64,000 nucleotides of DNA, taken from Caulobacter endophyticus. Its GTDB lineage: Bacteria; Pseudomonadota; Alphaproteobacteria; Caulobacterales; Caulobacteraceae. Where the stretch lies: contig NZ_QDKQ01000056.1 of the NCBI RefSeq assembly GCF_003116815.1, positions 1 to 64,000 of the forward strand. The letters run 5' to 3'. Under the pieces are notes generated by a model. The model had not been told where the DNA came from and did no database searches. It saw only the letters and a list, made by a program, of their open reading frames with translations. Both the position numbers and the translations under genes were made by a program. Of the stretch, positions 1 through 8,114 are shown one piece after another; position 1 is the stretch's first letter, and every line of letters starts with the position of its first letter.

Positions 1-123
1 ACCCTCTCCCGCCTTCCCGATACGCGCCTTGCGGCCCCGCTCGATGCGGTCCTCGCCACGCTTGGGCCGGTACCAAGAGCCCTCCCCATGGCGGGGACGG
101 CTTTGATTATGGCCCAGGGCTGA
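1..123 (+). CDS. Possible 3' end of an unidentified gene (partial)
   Basis: Frame 1 is open from the window edge to a TGA at 121-123 and reads as about 40 residues ending in IMAQG, with mostly G or C in third codon positions. I do not recognise the protein. The opposite strand is also open across the same bases and reads plausibly (a segment WYRPKRGEDRIERGRKARIG), but it lacks a good start codon. The choice of strand is therefore uncertain. A hairpin followed by TTTT lies about 110 bases downstream of the + strand stop. Confidence 0.25.
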   Translation, partial: TLSRLPDTRLAAPLDAVLATLGPVPRALPMAGTALIMAQG

Positions 124-233
124 GCGCGTCTGATAAGTTTGGGTGAGAAAGTTGCAAGGGATTGAGTTCGTTGGATTCTTTCACGAACTTACCGTGGATG
201 GAGCCGCGTCTATCCCCGTGCGGCCCACAACTC

Positions 234-266
234 CGTCCAATCCCCGCGAAAGCGGGGATTTTACGG
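234..266. repeat. Intergenic hairpin repeat, family A, copy 1
   Basis: A perfect 9-bp stem (AATCCCCGC / GCGGGGATT) with a GAAA tetraloop is framed by CCGT and ACGG arms and followed by GTGGGG. The second copy at 52370-52404 has the same core, arms and following ATGGGG, with the loop inverted. Followed by TTTT on the + strand, it could also terminate transcripts from the left. Confidence 0.6.
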
Positions 267-316
267 GTGGGGGAAAACGGCCGACGTCTCAATTTCCCCT
301 CCGGCCCTCCGGGCCG

Positions 317-336
317 CCTCCCCCTTCAGGGGGAGG
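317..336. repeat. Intergenic hairpin repeat, family B, copy 1
   Basis: CCTCCCCC-TTCA-GGGGGAGG is a perfect 8-bp stem with a 4-nt loop. The core TCCCCCTTCAGGGGGA is the reverse complement of the hairpin core at 63973-63992 after recG, and both lie near a CCCTCCGGCCC stretch. This suggests one small dispersed element in both orientations. Confidence 0.5.
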
Positions 337-376
337 ATCCTAAAGCCGCGCCACGGGGGCGAGGGAGATCCCAGGC

Positions 377-1120
377 CTAGATGTCACCGCCCATGTTCGG
401 GGCCGCGCCCGGGGCGCGGGCGACGTGGATGCCGCATTCGGTCTTGTCCTGGCCCTGCCAACGGCCGGCGCGGACGTCGGCGTTGGGATCGTCGACCGGC
501 TTGGTGCACGGCCAGCAGCCCAGCGACGGGAAACCCTGGGCGACCAGCGGGTGGGCCGGCAGCTGATGCTCGGCCGCGTAGGCGTCGAGCTCGGCCTTGC
601 TCCAGTTGGCCAGCGGGTTGAACTTGATCTGGCCGTCGGCTTCCTCGACCACGGCCAGGCGCAGGCGATCCCCGCCATGGAAGCGCTTGCGGCCCGTGCA
701 CCAGGCGGTGAAGCCCTCCAGCGCCCGATCCAGCGGCAGCACCTTGCGGATATGGCAGCAGGCGTCGGTGTCAGTGCGCCAGAGATCCGACTTCGGGTCC
801 TGCACGGCCAGGTCGGCGAAGGCCGGACGCAGGTCGCGCACGTCGGTGAGGCCCAACTGCGCGGCCAGGCTCTTGCGATAGTCCAGGGTCTGGCCAAACA
901 GCATGCCGGTGTCGAGGAACAGCACCGGAATGTCCTTCGAGACCTGCGAGGCCAGATGCAGCAGCACGGCCGATTCCGCGCCAAACGAGCTGACCAGGGC
1001 CAGCTTGTCGCCAAAGGTCTCGTAGGCCTTGCGCAGGATGGTCAGCGGATGGGCGTCGCGCAGTTCGGCGTCCAGCCGCGCCGCCAGGGTCGGCGCGGCG
1101 TCGGTCTGGTCGTAGGCCAT
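377..1120 (-). CDS. cysH: Phosphoadenylyl/adenylyl-sulfate reductase (Fe-S type)
   Basis: This 247-aa enzyme reduces activated sulfate (APS or PAPS) to sulfite in cytoplasmic assimilatory sulfate reduction. The nucleotide-binding motif SSFGAES is at about 44-50. It carries the paired cysteines C121-C122 and C202xxC205 that bind a [4Fe-4S] cluster in bacterial APS reductases, plus the catalytic cysteine in the TECGIH motif (C229). The cluster cysteines indicate APS use, or dual use, rather than the cluster-free enterobacterial PAPS enzyme. The ATG at 1118-1120 overlaps the stop of the upstream DUF934 gene (ATGA), which fixes the start. A longer open frame upstream is only out-of-frame read-through of DUF934. 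Last gene of the operon. Confidence 0.93.
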   Translation of the reverse strand: MAYDQTDAAPTLAARLDAELRDAHPLTILRKAYETFGDKLALVSSFGAESAVLLHLASQVSKDIPVLFLDTGMLFGQTLDYRKSLAAQLGLTDVRDLRPAFADLAVQDPKSDLWRTDTDACCHIRKVLPLDRALEGFTAWCTGRKRFHGGDRLRLAVVEEADGQIKFNPLANWSKAELDAYAAEHQLPAHPLVAQGFPSLGCWPCTKPVDDPNADVRAGRWQGQDKTECGIHVARAPGAAPNMGGDI

Positions 1121-1644
1121 CAGAGAGCGCCTTCCTTCTGCTGCGCCCGCTCGTCCGCCGCGATCGGGCGGGCGTCGGCGGCGCGCTGATAGACATGGCG
1201 GAAGCGGGCCGCGGCCTTGGTCCAGGCTTCCGGCGTGGCGCCGTCGTTCGGCTCGAAAGCGTCGAAGCCGCAACGGACCATGAAGCCGGCCTGCTCCTGC
1301 AGGACGTCGCCCACGGCGCGGACCTCGCCCTCGTACCTGAAGCGCTCGCGCAGCAGGCGGGCCGAGGTGTAGGCGCGGCCGTCGCGGTACTTCGGGAAGG
1401 CCAGGGCCACCACCGACAGGCGCGGCAGGTCGTAGACCAGGGCCTCGACCTCCTCGGCCGGCTCGACGCGGACACCGACGCGACGGCTGTTGGACGACAG
1501 CAGCGTGTCGCCCTCGGCCTGGAAGCGGGTCAGCGACAGGATGACATCGCCGGCTTCCGGAATGGCGTCCTCGTCTGCGACGTGAACGAAGGCGTCGTCG
1601 GCCCACTGGGCCTCGGCGCCCGACAGCTTAATCAGCTTGGGCAT
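1120..1644 (-). CDS. DUF934 family protein of the sulfite-reduction operon
   Basis: This 174-aa protein matches DUF934, a family nearly always found beside sulfite reductase and cysH in proteobacteria. The central motif around RRVGVRVEPAEEVE and the PRLSVVALAFPKYRDGRAYT segment are characteristic. No catalytic residues are established that I know of; a role as electron-transfer partner or maturation factor for sulfite reductase is often assumed. It overlaps the sulfite reductase stop by 17 bases and cysH by the ATGA junction, so the three are translationally coupled. Confidence 0.85.
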   Translation of the reverse strand: MPKLIKLSGAEAQWADDAFVHVADEDAIPEAGDVILSLTRFQAEGDTLLSSNSRRVGVRVEPAEEVEALVYDLPRLSVVALAFPKYRDGRAYTSARLLRERFRYEGEVRAVGDVLQEQAGFMVRCGFDAFEPNDGATPEAWTKAAARFRHVYQRAADARPIAADERAQQKEGAL

Positions 1645-3286
1645 AGACCGCTTCCTTGAAGGGTTCGAGACCGACGCGGCGATAGGTGTCGAGGAAGCGT
1701 TCCTCGCCCTGACGCGCGGCCAGATAGGTGTCGACCAGGGTGTCGATGGCGGGGGCGACCTTGTCGGCCGGCAGGGCCGGGCCGAGGATCTTGCCGATCG
1801 AGGCGTCTTCCGCGCCCGAACCGCCGAGCGAGAGCTGGTAGAATTCCTCGCCCTTCTTGTCGACGCCCAGGATGCCGATGTGGGCCACGTGGTGGTGGCC
1901 GCAGGCGTTGATGCAGCCGCTGATCTTGATCTTCAGCTCGCCGATCGTCTCGGCCCGGTCCGGGTCGGCGAAGGTCCTGGCGATGTCCTGGGCGATCGGG
2001 ATGGCGCGCGCGTTGGCCAGAGCGCAGTAGTCGAGGCCCGGGCAGGCGATGATGTCGCTGATCAGGTCGATATTGGCCGTGGCCAGGCCGGCGGCTTCCA
2101 GCGCGGCGTGCACGGCCGGCAGGTCGTCGAGCTTGACGTGCGGCAGGACGAGGTTCTGGGCGTGGGTCACGCGCAGGTCGTCCAGGCTGTAGCGTTCGGC
2201 CAGATCCGCCACGACGTCGAGCTGGTCGGCGGTGGCGTCGCCCGGCGTCTGGCCGACGGCCTTCAACGAGACCTCGACGATGGCGTAACCCGGCTTCTTG
2301 TGCGGCTTGACGTTGTTGCGCGCGAAGCGGGCCAGGGCCGGGCTGGCGGCGCGGGCGACCTCGAAGGCTTCCGAGCGGGCCGGCAGGGTCTCGAACGGGG
2401 TCTGGGCGAAGGCGCCACGGATGCGGGCCAGCTCCTGGTCGCCCAGGTCGGCGCGGCCTTGATCGATCTTGGCCCACTCTTCCTCGACCTGGCGGCCGAA
2501 TTCCTCGGCGCCCAGGGCGGCCACCAGGATCTTGATGCGGGCCTTGTAGATGTTGTCGCGGCGACCGTGGCGGTTGTAGACGCGCAGGACGGCTTCCAGG
2601 TAGCTCAGCAGGCTGCCGGCCGGCAGGTGATGCTTGATGGTCGGGCCGACATAGGGCGTGCGCCCCTGCCCGCCGCCGACGATGACCTCGAAGCCCAGCG
2701 AACCATCGCGGGCCCGGCGCAGGATCAGGCCGATGTCGTGCACCTTGACCGCCGCGCGGTCGGTCAGGGCGCCGGTGATGGCGATCTTGAACTTGCGCGG
2801 CAGGTAGCTGAATTCGGGGTGCAGGGTCGACCACTGGCGGATGACTTCGGACCACACGCGCGGATCGTCGATCTCCTCGGCCGTGGCGCCGGCATAGGGG
2901 TCGGCCGTGGTGTTGCGGATGCAGTTGCCGCTGGTCTGGATGGCGTGCAGGTCGACCTCGGCCAGGGCGTCCAGGATATCCGGCGCGTCCTTCAGCTTGA
3001 TCCAGTTGAACTGGACGTTCTGACGCGTGGTCATGTGCCCGTAGCCCTTGTCGTAGGTGCGGGCGACCCAGGCCAGGCGGCGGGCCTGGCGGGAATTCAG
3101 CGAGCCGTAGGGGATGGCGACCCGCAGCATGTAGGCGTGGAGCTGCAGGTAGAGGCCGTTCATCAGGCGCAGCGGCTTGAACTGGTCCTCGGTCAGCTCG
3201 CCGGCAAGGCGGCGCGTGACCTGGTGGCGGAACTCGTTGGAGCGGTCCGTCAGGAATTCGCGGTCGATGACGTCGTACTGGTACAT
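1628..3286 (-). CDS. cysI: Sulfite (nitrite/sulfite-type) reductase hemoprotein
   Basis: This 552-aa siroheme/[4Fe-4S] enzyme makes the six-electron reduction of sulfite to sulfide. The siroheme-site segment TSGNCIRN follows the N-terminal ferredoxin-like half. The cluster-binding cysteines appear as ACPGLDYC (around residues 414 and 420) and SGCINACG (around 455 and 459), the CX5C...CX3C pattern of the family. No flavoprotein subunit CysJ is nearby, so the electron donor is probably ferredoxin or an unlinked reductase (inference). The chromosomal neighbours cysH, DUF934 and SUMT favour sulfite over nitrite as substrate. ATG start at 3286, nine bases after the DUF2849 stop. Confidence 0.93.
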   Translation of the reverse strand: MYQYDVIDREFLTDRSNEFRHQVTRRLAGELTEDQFKPLRLMNGLYLQLHAYMLRVAIPYGSLNSRQARRLAWVARTYDKGYGHMTTRQNVQFNWIKLKDAPDILDALAEVDLHAIQTSGNCIRNTTADPYAGATAEEIDDPRVWSEVIRQWSTLHPEFSYLPRKFKIAITGALTDRAAVKVHDIGLILRRARDGSLGFEVIVGGGQGRTPYVGPTIKHHLPAGSLLSYLEAVLRVYNRHGRRDNIYKARIKILVAALGAEEFGRQVEEEWAKIDQGRADLGDQELARIRGAFAQTPFETLPARSEAFEVARAASPALARFARNNVKPHKKPGYAIVEVSLKAVGQTPGDATADQLDVVADLAERYSLDDLRVTHAQNLVLPHVKLDDLPAVHAALEAAGLATANIDLISDIIACPGLDYCALANARAIPIAQDIARTFADPDRAETIGELKIKISGCINACGHHHVAHIGILGVDKKGEEFYQLSLGGSGAEDASIGKILGPALPADKVAPAIDTLVDTYLAARQGEERFLDTYRRVGLEPFKEAVYAQAD

Positions 3287-3295
3287 AGGGTCGGC

Positions 3296-3664
3296 CTACT
3301 TGCGGCGGATCAGGTCGACGCGGCCCGTGGAGCGGGCGGCGCCGGAAGCGTGACGGATGGCCTCGACGACGGCGCCGCCCTGGGCCTGCTTGCCGTGGAG
3401 AAGTTCATTGGTGGGTCCGAGCGCGCGGATGCGCTCGCGATAGCTGACGGGGGCCAGACCAAGACCTTCTACGGTGACGAGGTCGATCGGATAGGGATCG
3501 ACGATCACGGTCGGAGCGGCCTTGCCGGAGGCTACGGCGGCCTCGACGGCTTCGCCCTGGTCGTCGTCGAACAGCTGGGCGTCGCCGAAGCCGTCCACCC
3601 ACGCGCCCTCCTTCCAGAAGACGACCTCCCCGTCGATCAGGCGATTGGCGGTCACGGCTTTCAT
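3296..3664 (-). CDS. DUF2849 domain protein in the cys operon
   Basis: A 122-aa protein of the DUF2849 family, recognised from the N-terminal MKAVTANRLIDGEVVFW pattern and its position between SUMT and sulfite reductase. No enzymatic motif is visible and no membrane segment is present. It starts inside the SUMT stop (ATGA at 3661-3664). The fixed neighbourhood suggests an accessory role in sulfite reduction, siroheme supply or electron delivery, but the function is unknown. Confidence 0.8.
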   Translation of the reverse strand: MKAVTANRLIDGEVVFWKEGAWVDGFGDAQLFDDDQGEAVEAAVASGKAAPTVIVDPYPIDLVTVEGLGLAPVSYRERIRALGPTNELLHGKQAQGGAVVEAIRHASGAARSTGRVDLIRRK

Positions 3665-4506
3665 TGGCCCGAACTCACGTTTTGAACTTCGACGACGGCG
3701 AGCGTTGCGGTCTCGCCGGGAACTTTGATTTCGGCCATGGCCATGGCCTCGCCGACCATCAGCAGGGCCGGACCTTTAAGCCCCTCGGCGGCGGTCGCCA
3801 GACCGGCCAGGGTGGTCAGGATGCGGCGCTCGTCGGTGCGGCTGGCGTTCTCGACGATCAGGGCGGGCGTCGAGCCGGCGCGGCCGGCGGCGGTCAGGCG
3901 CTGGGCGATAAAGCCGGCGGTCGAGACGCCCATATAGACGACGACGGTCTGGTTCGGACGCGCCAGGGCGGTCCAGTCCAGGTCGGGTTCACCGTGAGCC
4001 GCGTGGCCGGTGACGAAGGTGACGGCCTGGGCGCTGCCGCGATGGGTCAGGGGCGCGCCGGCGCCGGCGCTGGCGGCGAGAGCCGCGGTGACGCCGGGAA
4101 CCACGGTGCAGTCGATCCCCGCCTCGCGGCAGGCCGACAGCTCTTCGCCTCCACGGCCGAACAGGAACGGATCGCCGCCCTTCAGCCGCACGACCTCGAG
4201 ACCTTCACGAGCGAGAGCGACCAGCAGCTGGTTGATGTCGTCCTGCGGCAGGGTGTGGCGCGACTTGCGCTTGGCCACGTCGATCCGGCGGGCCTGGGGC
4301 GCCAGGTCGAGAATCTCGGCCGAGACCAGGCCGTCATGCACCAGCACGTCGGAGGCCTGCAGGGCCTTCAGCGCCTTGATGGTCAGCAGGTCGGGATCGC
4401 CGGGACCGGCGCCGACCAGGGTCACGCGCCCCATGGCGCGCACGGCCTCGCCGCCGCTGAGCGCGACGAGACGATTGGCGGCGGTACGGTCCGGCGAAGA
4501 CGCCAT
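3661..4506 (-). CDS. cobA: Uroporphyrinogen-III C-methyltransferase (SUMT)
   Basis: This 281-aa SAM-dependent enzyme methylates uroporphyrinogen III at C2 and C7 to give precorrin-2, the precursor of siroheme needed by the adjacent sulfite reductase. The family motifs VGAGPGDPDLLT (after a roughly 30-residue leader) and LKGGDPFLFGRGGEE are intact. It lacks the N-terminal dehydrogenase/ferrochelatase domain of fused CysG (normal length about 460), so siroheme must be finished by a separate CysG-N/Met8-type enzyme not in this window. First gene of the operon, divergent from the LysR gene. It could equally feed cobalamin synthesis. Confidence 0.92.
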   Translation of the reverse strand: MASSPDRTAANRLVALSGGEAVRAMGRVTLVGAGPGDPDLLTIKALKALQASDVLVHDGLVSAEILDLAPQARRIDVAKRKSRHTLPQDDINQLLVALAREGLEVVRLKGGDPFLFGRGGEELSACREAGIDCTVVPGVTAALAASAGAGAPLTHRGSAQAVTFVTGHAAHGEPDLDWTALARPNQTVVVYMGVSTAGFIAQRLTAAGRAGSTPALIVENASRTDERRILTTLAGLATAAEGLKGPALLMVGEAMAMAEIKVPGETATLAVVEVQNVSSGQ

Positions 4507-4724
4507 CCCAGGTCCTCTAACAGAGCGCGACGGACGCGCGAAAGCGGCGTGGGCCTAAATGGCCCCGCCGTGAAATCCAAACGAAATGCGGGACGAACCC
4601 TAGGGTCCGCCCCGCCTCGCGCTCGCCGATGAAAAGGGCCAATCCATCAGCGAACGCTTGCAAACTGGTCGCGGGCAGGCCAATTCGCAAACAAGGACTT
4701 CTGCCGGGGCGTTCAGTAAAACTC
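4507..4724. promoter_or_regulatory. Divergent promoter region, cys operon / LysR regulator
   Basis: About 218 bases lie between the oppositely transcribed SUMT and LysR genes. Two similar GCAAAC-containing sites (CTTGCAAACTGG near 4658 and TTCGCAAACAAGG near 4684) sit 50-70 bases before the LysR start. Such paired half-sites are where an autoregulating LysR protein could bind, but I cannot assign -35/-10 boxes with confidence. Confidence 0.35.
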
Positions 4725-5681
4725 ATGGAACGACAGACCGAACGGCGCCGCCTTCCGCCTCTCAACGCCCTTAGGGCTTTCGAGGCCGCGGCCCGTCACC
4801 TGAACTTCAGCCGCGCCGCCGACGAGTTGTCGGTGACGCCGGGCGCCGTCAGTCAGCAGATCCAGAATCTCGAAGACTATGTCGGCGCGGCCCTGTTCAA
4901 GCGCACGCCCAAGGGCCTGCTGCTGACCGACGCGGCCCAGACCGCCCTGCCCGCCCTGCGCGAGGCCTTCGACCGCCTGGCCGAGGCCGCGTCCCTGCTG
5001 ACCGCCGCCGTAGACGGCCGCCGCCTGACCTTGACCGCCGCGCCCTCGTTCGCCGCCAAGTGGCTGGTGCCGCGCCTGGGCAAGTTCGAACAGGCCCAGC
5101 CGCAGGTCGACGTCTGGCTGTCGGCCGGCATGGAGGTCGTCGACTTCGCCGCCGGCGAGGTGGACCTGGCTATCCGCTACGGCTCGGGCCGCTATCCCGG
5201 GCTGGAAGTCACCCGCCTGCTGAACGAGACCGTGGTGCCGGTGGCCAGCCCGGAGCTCCTGGCCGATAACCCGCTGGAATCGCCCGAGGAGCTGGCCCGC
5301 CACATCCTGCTGCACGACGGCTCGCCGGACGCCGACGACTCGTGCCCCGACTGGGCCATGTGGCTGGCGGCGCGCGGCATCAAGGGCGTCGACGGCGCCC
5401 GCGGCCCGCGCTTCAACCAGTCGAGCCTGGTGATCGAGGCCGCCGCCAACGGCCGCGGCATCGCGCTCGCCAAGCGCACCCTGGCCCAGGCCGACCTGGA
5501 CGCCGGGCGGCTGGTGATCCCGTTCGACATCGCCACCTCGGTGGACTTCGCCTACTACGTCGTCCACCCCAAGGCCAAGGGCCGCCTGCCGCAGGTGAAG
5601 GCCTTCGTCGGCTGGCTGAAAGACGAGGCCGCCGCCCATGAAGCGGCTCTTCTGACGATCGACAACGGGGCCGGCATCTAG
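4725..5681 (+). CDS. LysR-family transcriptional regulator (GcvA type)
   Basis: A 318-aa regulator with an N-terminal winged helix-turn-helix (LNALRAFEAAARHLNFSRA through SVTPGAVSQQIQNLE, residues about 8-60) and a C-terminal substrate-binding domain. The segment RHLNFSRAADELSVTPGAVS is typical of the GcvA subgroup. The ATG at 4725 is preferred because the DNA-binding domain begins right after it; the open frame extends 32 residues further upstream but these do not resemble the family. Its divergent position suggests control of the cys operon, possibly in response to a sulfur metabolite. This is inference, because it is not a CysB-type protein. Confidence 0.85.
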   Translation: MERQTERRRLPPLNALRAFEAAARHLNFSRAADELSVTPGAVSQQIQNLEDYVGAALFKRTPKGLLLTDAAQTALPALREAFDRLAEAASLLTAAVDGRRLTLTAAPSFAAKWLVPRLGKFEQAQPQVDVWLSAGMEVVDFAAGEVDLAIRYGSGRYPGLEVTRLLNETVVPVASPELLADNPLESPEELARHILLHDGSPDADDSCPDWAMWLAARGIKGVDGARGPRFNQSSLVIEAAANGRGIALAKRTLAQADLDAGRLVIPFDIATSVDFAYYVVHPKAKGRLPQVKAFVGWLKDEAAAHEAALLTIDNGAGI

Positions 5682-5718
5682 GCTGGAACGGCGCAGCCAA
5701 ACCGGCTTAAAGGGGCGC

Positions 5719-6048
5719 ATGATCAAGACGACTCTCACCGTCGACGAGCGCCTAGCTCCCGCCGACTGCCAGACCATGCTCGACGTCCGCCAGGGCGTGG
5801 ACGCTCTGGACCGGGCCCTGGTGGCTCTGCTGACCGAGCGCCAGGGCTACATGGACGCCGCCGCCCGCATCAAGGCCGACCGCTCCAAGGTGTTCGACCG
5901 CGCCCGCATCGAGGACGTGGTCGACAAGGTCAAGGCCGCCGCCCGAGAGGCCGGCCTGTCCGAAGCCATCGCCGAGCCGGTGTGGCGCACCCTGATCGAC
6001 CGCTGCATCGCCTACGAATACGGCAGCTGGGACCGGACCAAGGGCTAG
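5719..6048 (+). CDS. Chorismate mutase (AroQ fold)
   Basis: A 109-aa all-helical protein of the AroQ class that converts chorismate to prephenate on the way to phenylalanine and tyrosine. The VRQGVDALDRALVALLTERQ helix, the following AARIKADR stretch with its conserved Lys/Arg, and WRTLIDRCIAYE near the C-terminus match the short monofunctional family. Isochorismate-pyruvate lyases share the fold and cannot be excluded from sequence alone. It lies 37 bases after the LysR gene and just before a small unknown gene. Confidence 0.82.
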   Translation: MIKTTLTVDERLAPADCQTMLDVRQGVDALDRALVALLTERQGYMDAAARIKADRSKVFDRARIEDVVDKVKAAAREAGLSEAIAEPVWRTLIDRCIAYEYGSWDRTKG

Positions 6049-6050
6049 GC

Positions 6051-6335
6051 GTGACCAAGGAAGAGATCGACAAGCTCCTGGACGAGATGGCCGCCGAAGC
6101 CGCGGCCAAGGGCGACGACGACCTGCGCCCGGGGCTGCTCTACCTGAACGCCAGGCTCTACGGCACGCAGATCCGCACCGAGACCGTCTCGGCCGTTCGC
6201 GGCCAGCGCTATCGCGGCGTCCGGGTGTTCGTCGGTCGCGAGTACGACACCCGCGTCCTTACCCGCAAGGAGACGGCGGGGCTGGAGGTCGGGGCGTTCG
6301 AGGATCTGACGGAATCGATTCCGAATCCGACGTAG
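6051..6335 (+). CDS. Small conserved protein of unknown function
   Basis: A 94-aa protein starting at GTG 6051, two bases after the chorismate mutase stop, which implies co-transcription. It has an acidic helical N-terminus (TKEEIDKLLDEMAAEAAAKG) followed by a basic, probably beta-rich core (LRPGLLYLNARLYGTQIRTE, then RGQRYRGVRVFVGREYD). No family was recognised. The upstream in-frame ATG at 5982 lies inside chorismate mutase and is not credible as a start. Confidence 0.6.
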   Translation: MTKEEIDKLLDEMAAEAAAKGDDDLRPGLLYLNARLYGTQIRTETVSAVRGQRYRGVRVFVGREYDTRVLTRKETAGLEVGAFEDLTESIPNPT

Positions 6336-6419
6336 AGCCCTGCCCGCCTTCGCGGCGGCCGCTTCTTGTCGCGCCGGCGCCCTCGCGGAAGAGGCCGGCG
6401 GTGCGCCAGGTGATCGACA

Positions 6420-7154
6420 TCAGTCCAGCCCCGTCTTGCCTTGGGCCCAGTAGGCCTTGGCGAGGATGCGCCTGGGCGCGACCGCCCGCCGCTTCAGCTC
6501 ATGCCGAAGCTTCTGGATGGCGGCCGCCCGCCCCGTCAGCATGAAGGACGCGCCGGCTCCGGCCAGCGACGAGAACGCCTCGCCGATCGTGTCGAGGTGA
6601 GTCTCGTCGGCCGCCTTCCTGAACAGGGCCGCCCTCGACAGTCCCAATCGCTCCACGACGGCTTCGGCTTCCTTCAGGTCGCTCACCTCGAAGATGCAGG
6701 CCAGGCTTCGCGCGGGGTCATGCGCAGCCAGCGCGGCGGCCAGTCCGATCGAGGTCTCGTCGCCGAACACCACGAGCGGTCCCGCCAGATGCGCCGCGTT
6801 TAGCGAGGCTCGCGGGCCGAAGACGTCGCACTGCGCGCCCGGCGCCAGCGATCGCAGCCAGTCGCTGCCAGGCCCCTCGCCATGCGCATAGCCAAGGATG
6901 CGCGTCCGGCCCTGGCCGGCGTCCCAATCCATCGGCGTATAGGTGCGAGCCAGGAAGGCCGAGCCCATGGCGACCTGGATCTTCTGGCCGGGGGTCCAGG
7001 GCGCGCCCTTCAGCGCCGCCCCCTCCAGCGTGACGAGCCGGAAGCGGGCGCCCAGCGGCACACACGAAGCGATCCAGGCTGGCCGCATCATCAGGCGGAT
7101 CAGGGTGCGGCCAAGGCGTCCGGGCGGCGCCTCGGTGCGTGTGCTTATCGTCAT
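6420..7154 (-). CDS. Siderophore-interacting protein (FAD ferric-siderophore reductase family)
   Basis: A 244-aa protein of the ViuB/YqjH family, which reduces ferric siderophores in the cytoplasm using NAD(P)H and a flavin. The N-terminal flavodoxin-reductase-like barrel is seen in GQKIQVAMGSAFLARTYTPM with its R-x-Y-T-P flavin-binding motif. The C-terminal SIP domain carries GPLVVFGDETSIGLAAAL and ends with KAYWAQGKTG, the typical closing sequence. The ATG at 7154 is chosen; codons further upstream belong to the divergent promoter. The AraC-type regulator reads away from it, a common arrangement for SIP genes. Iron control is likely but no Fur box was assigned. Confidence 0.85.
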   Translation of the reverse strand: MTISTRTEAPPGRLGRTLIRLMMRPAWIASCVPLGARFRLVTLEGAALKGAPWTPGQKIQVAMGSAFLARTYTPMDWDAGQGRTRILGYAHGEGPGSDWLRSLAPGAQCDVFGPRASLNAAHLAGPLVVFGDETSIGLAAALAAHDPARSLACIFEVSDLKEAEAVVERLGLSRAALFRKAADETHLDTIGEAFSSLAGAGASFMLTGRAAAIQKLRHELKRRAVAPRRILAKAYWAQGKTGLD

Positions 7155-7299
7155 GGCCAGGACCGCTCCTTCTCGAAACGCCGAGCCGAGGCGATCTCGA
7201 CTTGGCTGCAACGATCGGATAGCCAGAAGTGGAAATGGCGTCATTCCGAAGGATCGCCAGAATATTATCGAATTTCGCCATACGCGTCCGGAGCGATCC
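7155..7299. promoter_or_regulatory. Divergent promoter region SIP / AraC regulator
   Basis: 145 bases between oppositely oriented genes. It is visibly richer in A and T than its surroundings, especially 7255-7285 (GAATATTATCGAATTTCGCC), as expected for overlapping promoters. No specific operator could be named. Confidence 0.4.
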
Positions 7300-8112
7300 T
7301 TGCCCATCATCAGCGACCTGACGGCCAAGGAAGATTGGATCGAGCCCGACGAGATTCCCCGGCCGATCGTGGTGTTCGGCGCGATGATGGACGAGGTGGG
7401 CGACATCGAGCTGGACCTGCACCAGCACAGAAAGGGCCAGATCATCCTGGTTCAACGCGGCGCGCTGAGCTGCGAGGTCGAGGGCGGACTGTGGGTCGTG
7501 CCGCCCCGCAGCGCCATCTGGATTCCCGGCGGCGCGCTGCACGCGATCAAGGCCAGCGGCGCGCTGGAGGGCTACAACGCCTTCATCGATCCGCAGATGG
7601 GCGCGGACCTGCCCAGGACCTGCTGCGCGGTGTCGGTGACGCCGCTGCTGCGTGAGTTGCTGGCCCGGGCGGCGCACCTGCCCTACCTCTATGATGAAGC
7701 CGGCCCCAATTCTCGCCTGGTGTCGGTGCTGCTGGACGAGATCGCCGCCGCGCAGGTGGAAGACCTGCACCTGCCCATGCCCAGCGACCCACGCCTTCGC
7801 AGGATCGTCGACGAGATGATGGCCGCGCCTGCCGCGCGGGGCAGCCTCACGGCCTGGGCCAAGCACGCGGGCATGAGCGAGCGCACCCTGATGCGGCTCA
7901 TCGACCGCGAGACCGGGATGAGCTTCGGGCGCTGGCGGCAGCAGCTGTGCGTGGTGCTGGCCGTCAAATGGCTGGCGGCAGGCGCATCGATCCAGAGCGT
8001 CGCCGCCGACCTGGGCTATGAGAGCACGCCCAGCTTCGTGACCATGTTTCGCAAGGCGCTGGGCGCGTCGCCGGGCCGCTACATGGCCGAACGCCACCCG
8101 GGACGCGCCTGA
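7300..8112 (+). CDS. AraC-family transcriptional regulator
   Basis: About 270 aa. An N-terminal cupin-type sensor (QHRKGQIILVQRGALSCEVE, then PPRSAIWIPGGALHAIKASG) is followed by a C-terminal AraC/XylS DNA-binding domain with two helix-turn-helix units (LTAWAKHAGMSERTLMRLI and SIQSVAADLGYESTPSFVTM). The start is uncertain. TTG 7300 gives the N-terminus usual for this subgroup, with 25-30 residues before the cupin; ATG 7384 would remove the first strand. It probably controls the divergent siderophore-interacting protein and itself. Confidence 0.8.
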   Translation: MPIISDLTAKEDWIEPDEIPRPIVVFGAMMDEVGDIELDLHQHRKGQIILVQRGALSCEVEGGLWVVPPRSAIWIPGGALHAIKASGALEGYNAFIDPQMGADLPRTCCAVSVTPLLRELLARAAHLPYLYDEAGPNSRLVSVLLDEIAAAQVEDLHLPMPSDPRLRRIVDEMMAAPAARGSLTAWAKHAGMSERTLMRLIDRETGMSFGRWRQQLCVVLAVKWLAAGASIQSVAADLGYESTPSFVTMFRKALGASPGRYMAERHPGRA

Positions 8113-8114
8113 GA

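Larger units (their letters stand above)
124..376. other. Non-coding stretch with two hairpin repeats
   Basis: No convincing gene is seen. The stretch holds two GC-rich palindromes, described separately (234-266 and 317-336). It separates the possible + strand gene end at 123 from the end of the minus-strand sulfate-reduction operon at 377, so it probably contains transcription-termination structures for both directions. Confidence 0.5.

Noticed and set aside
377-1606. 409-residue CysH with an arginine-rich extension
   Set aside because: The extension is the wrong-frame image of the DUF934 gene; ATG 1120 forms a normal overlap.
1637-3685. 682-residue open frame antisense to sulfite reductase
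   Set aside because: The translation is repetitive and family-free, while the opposite strand encodes an intact sulfite reductase.
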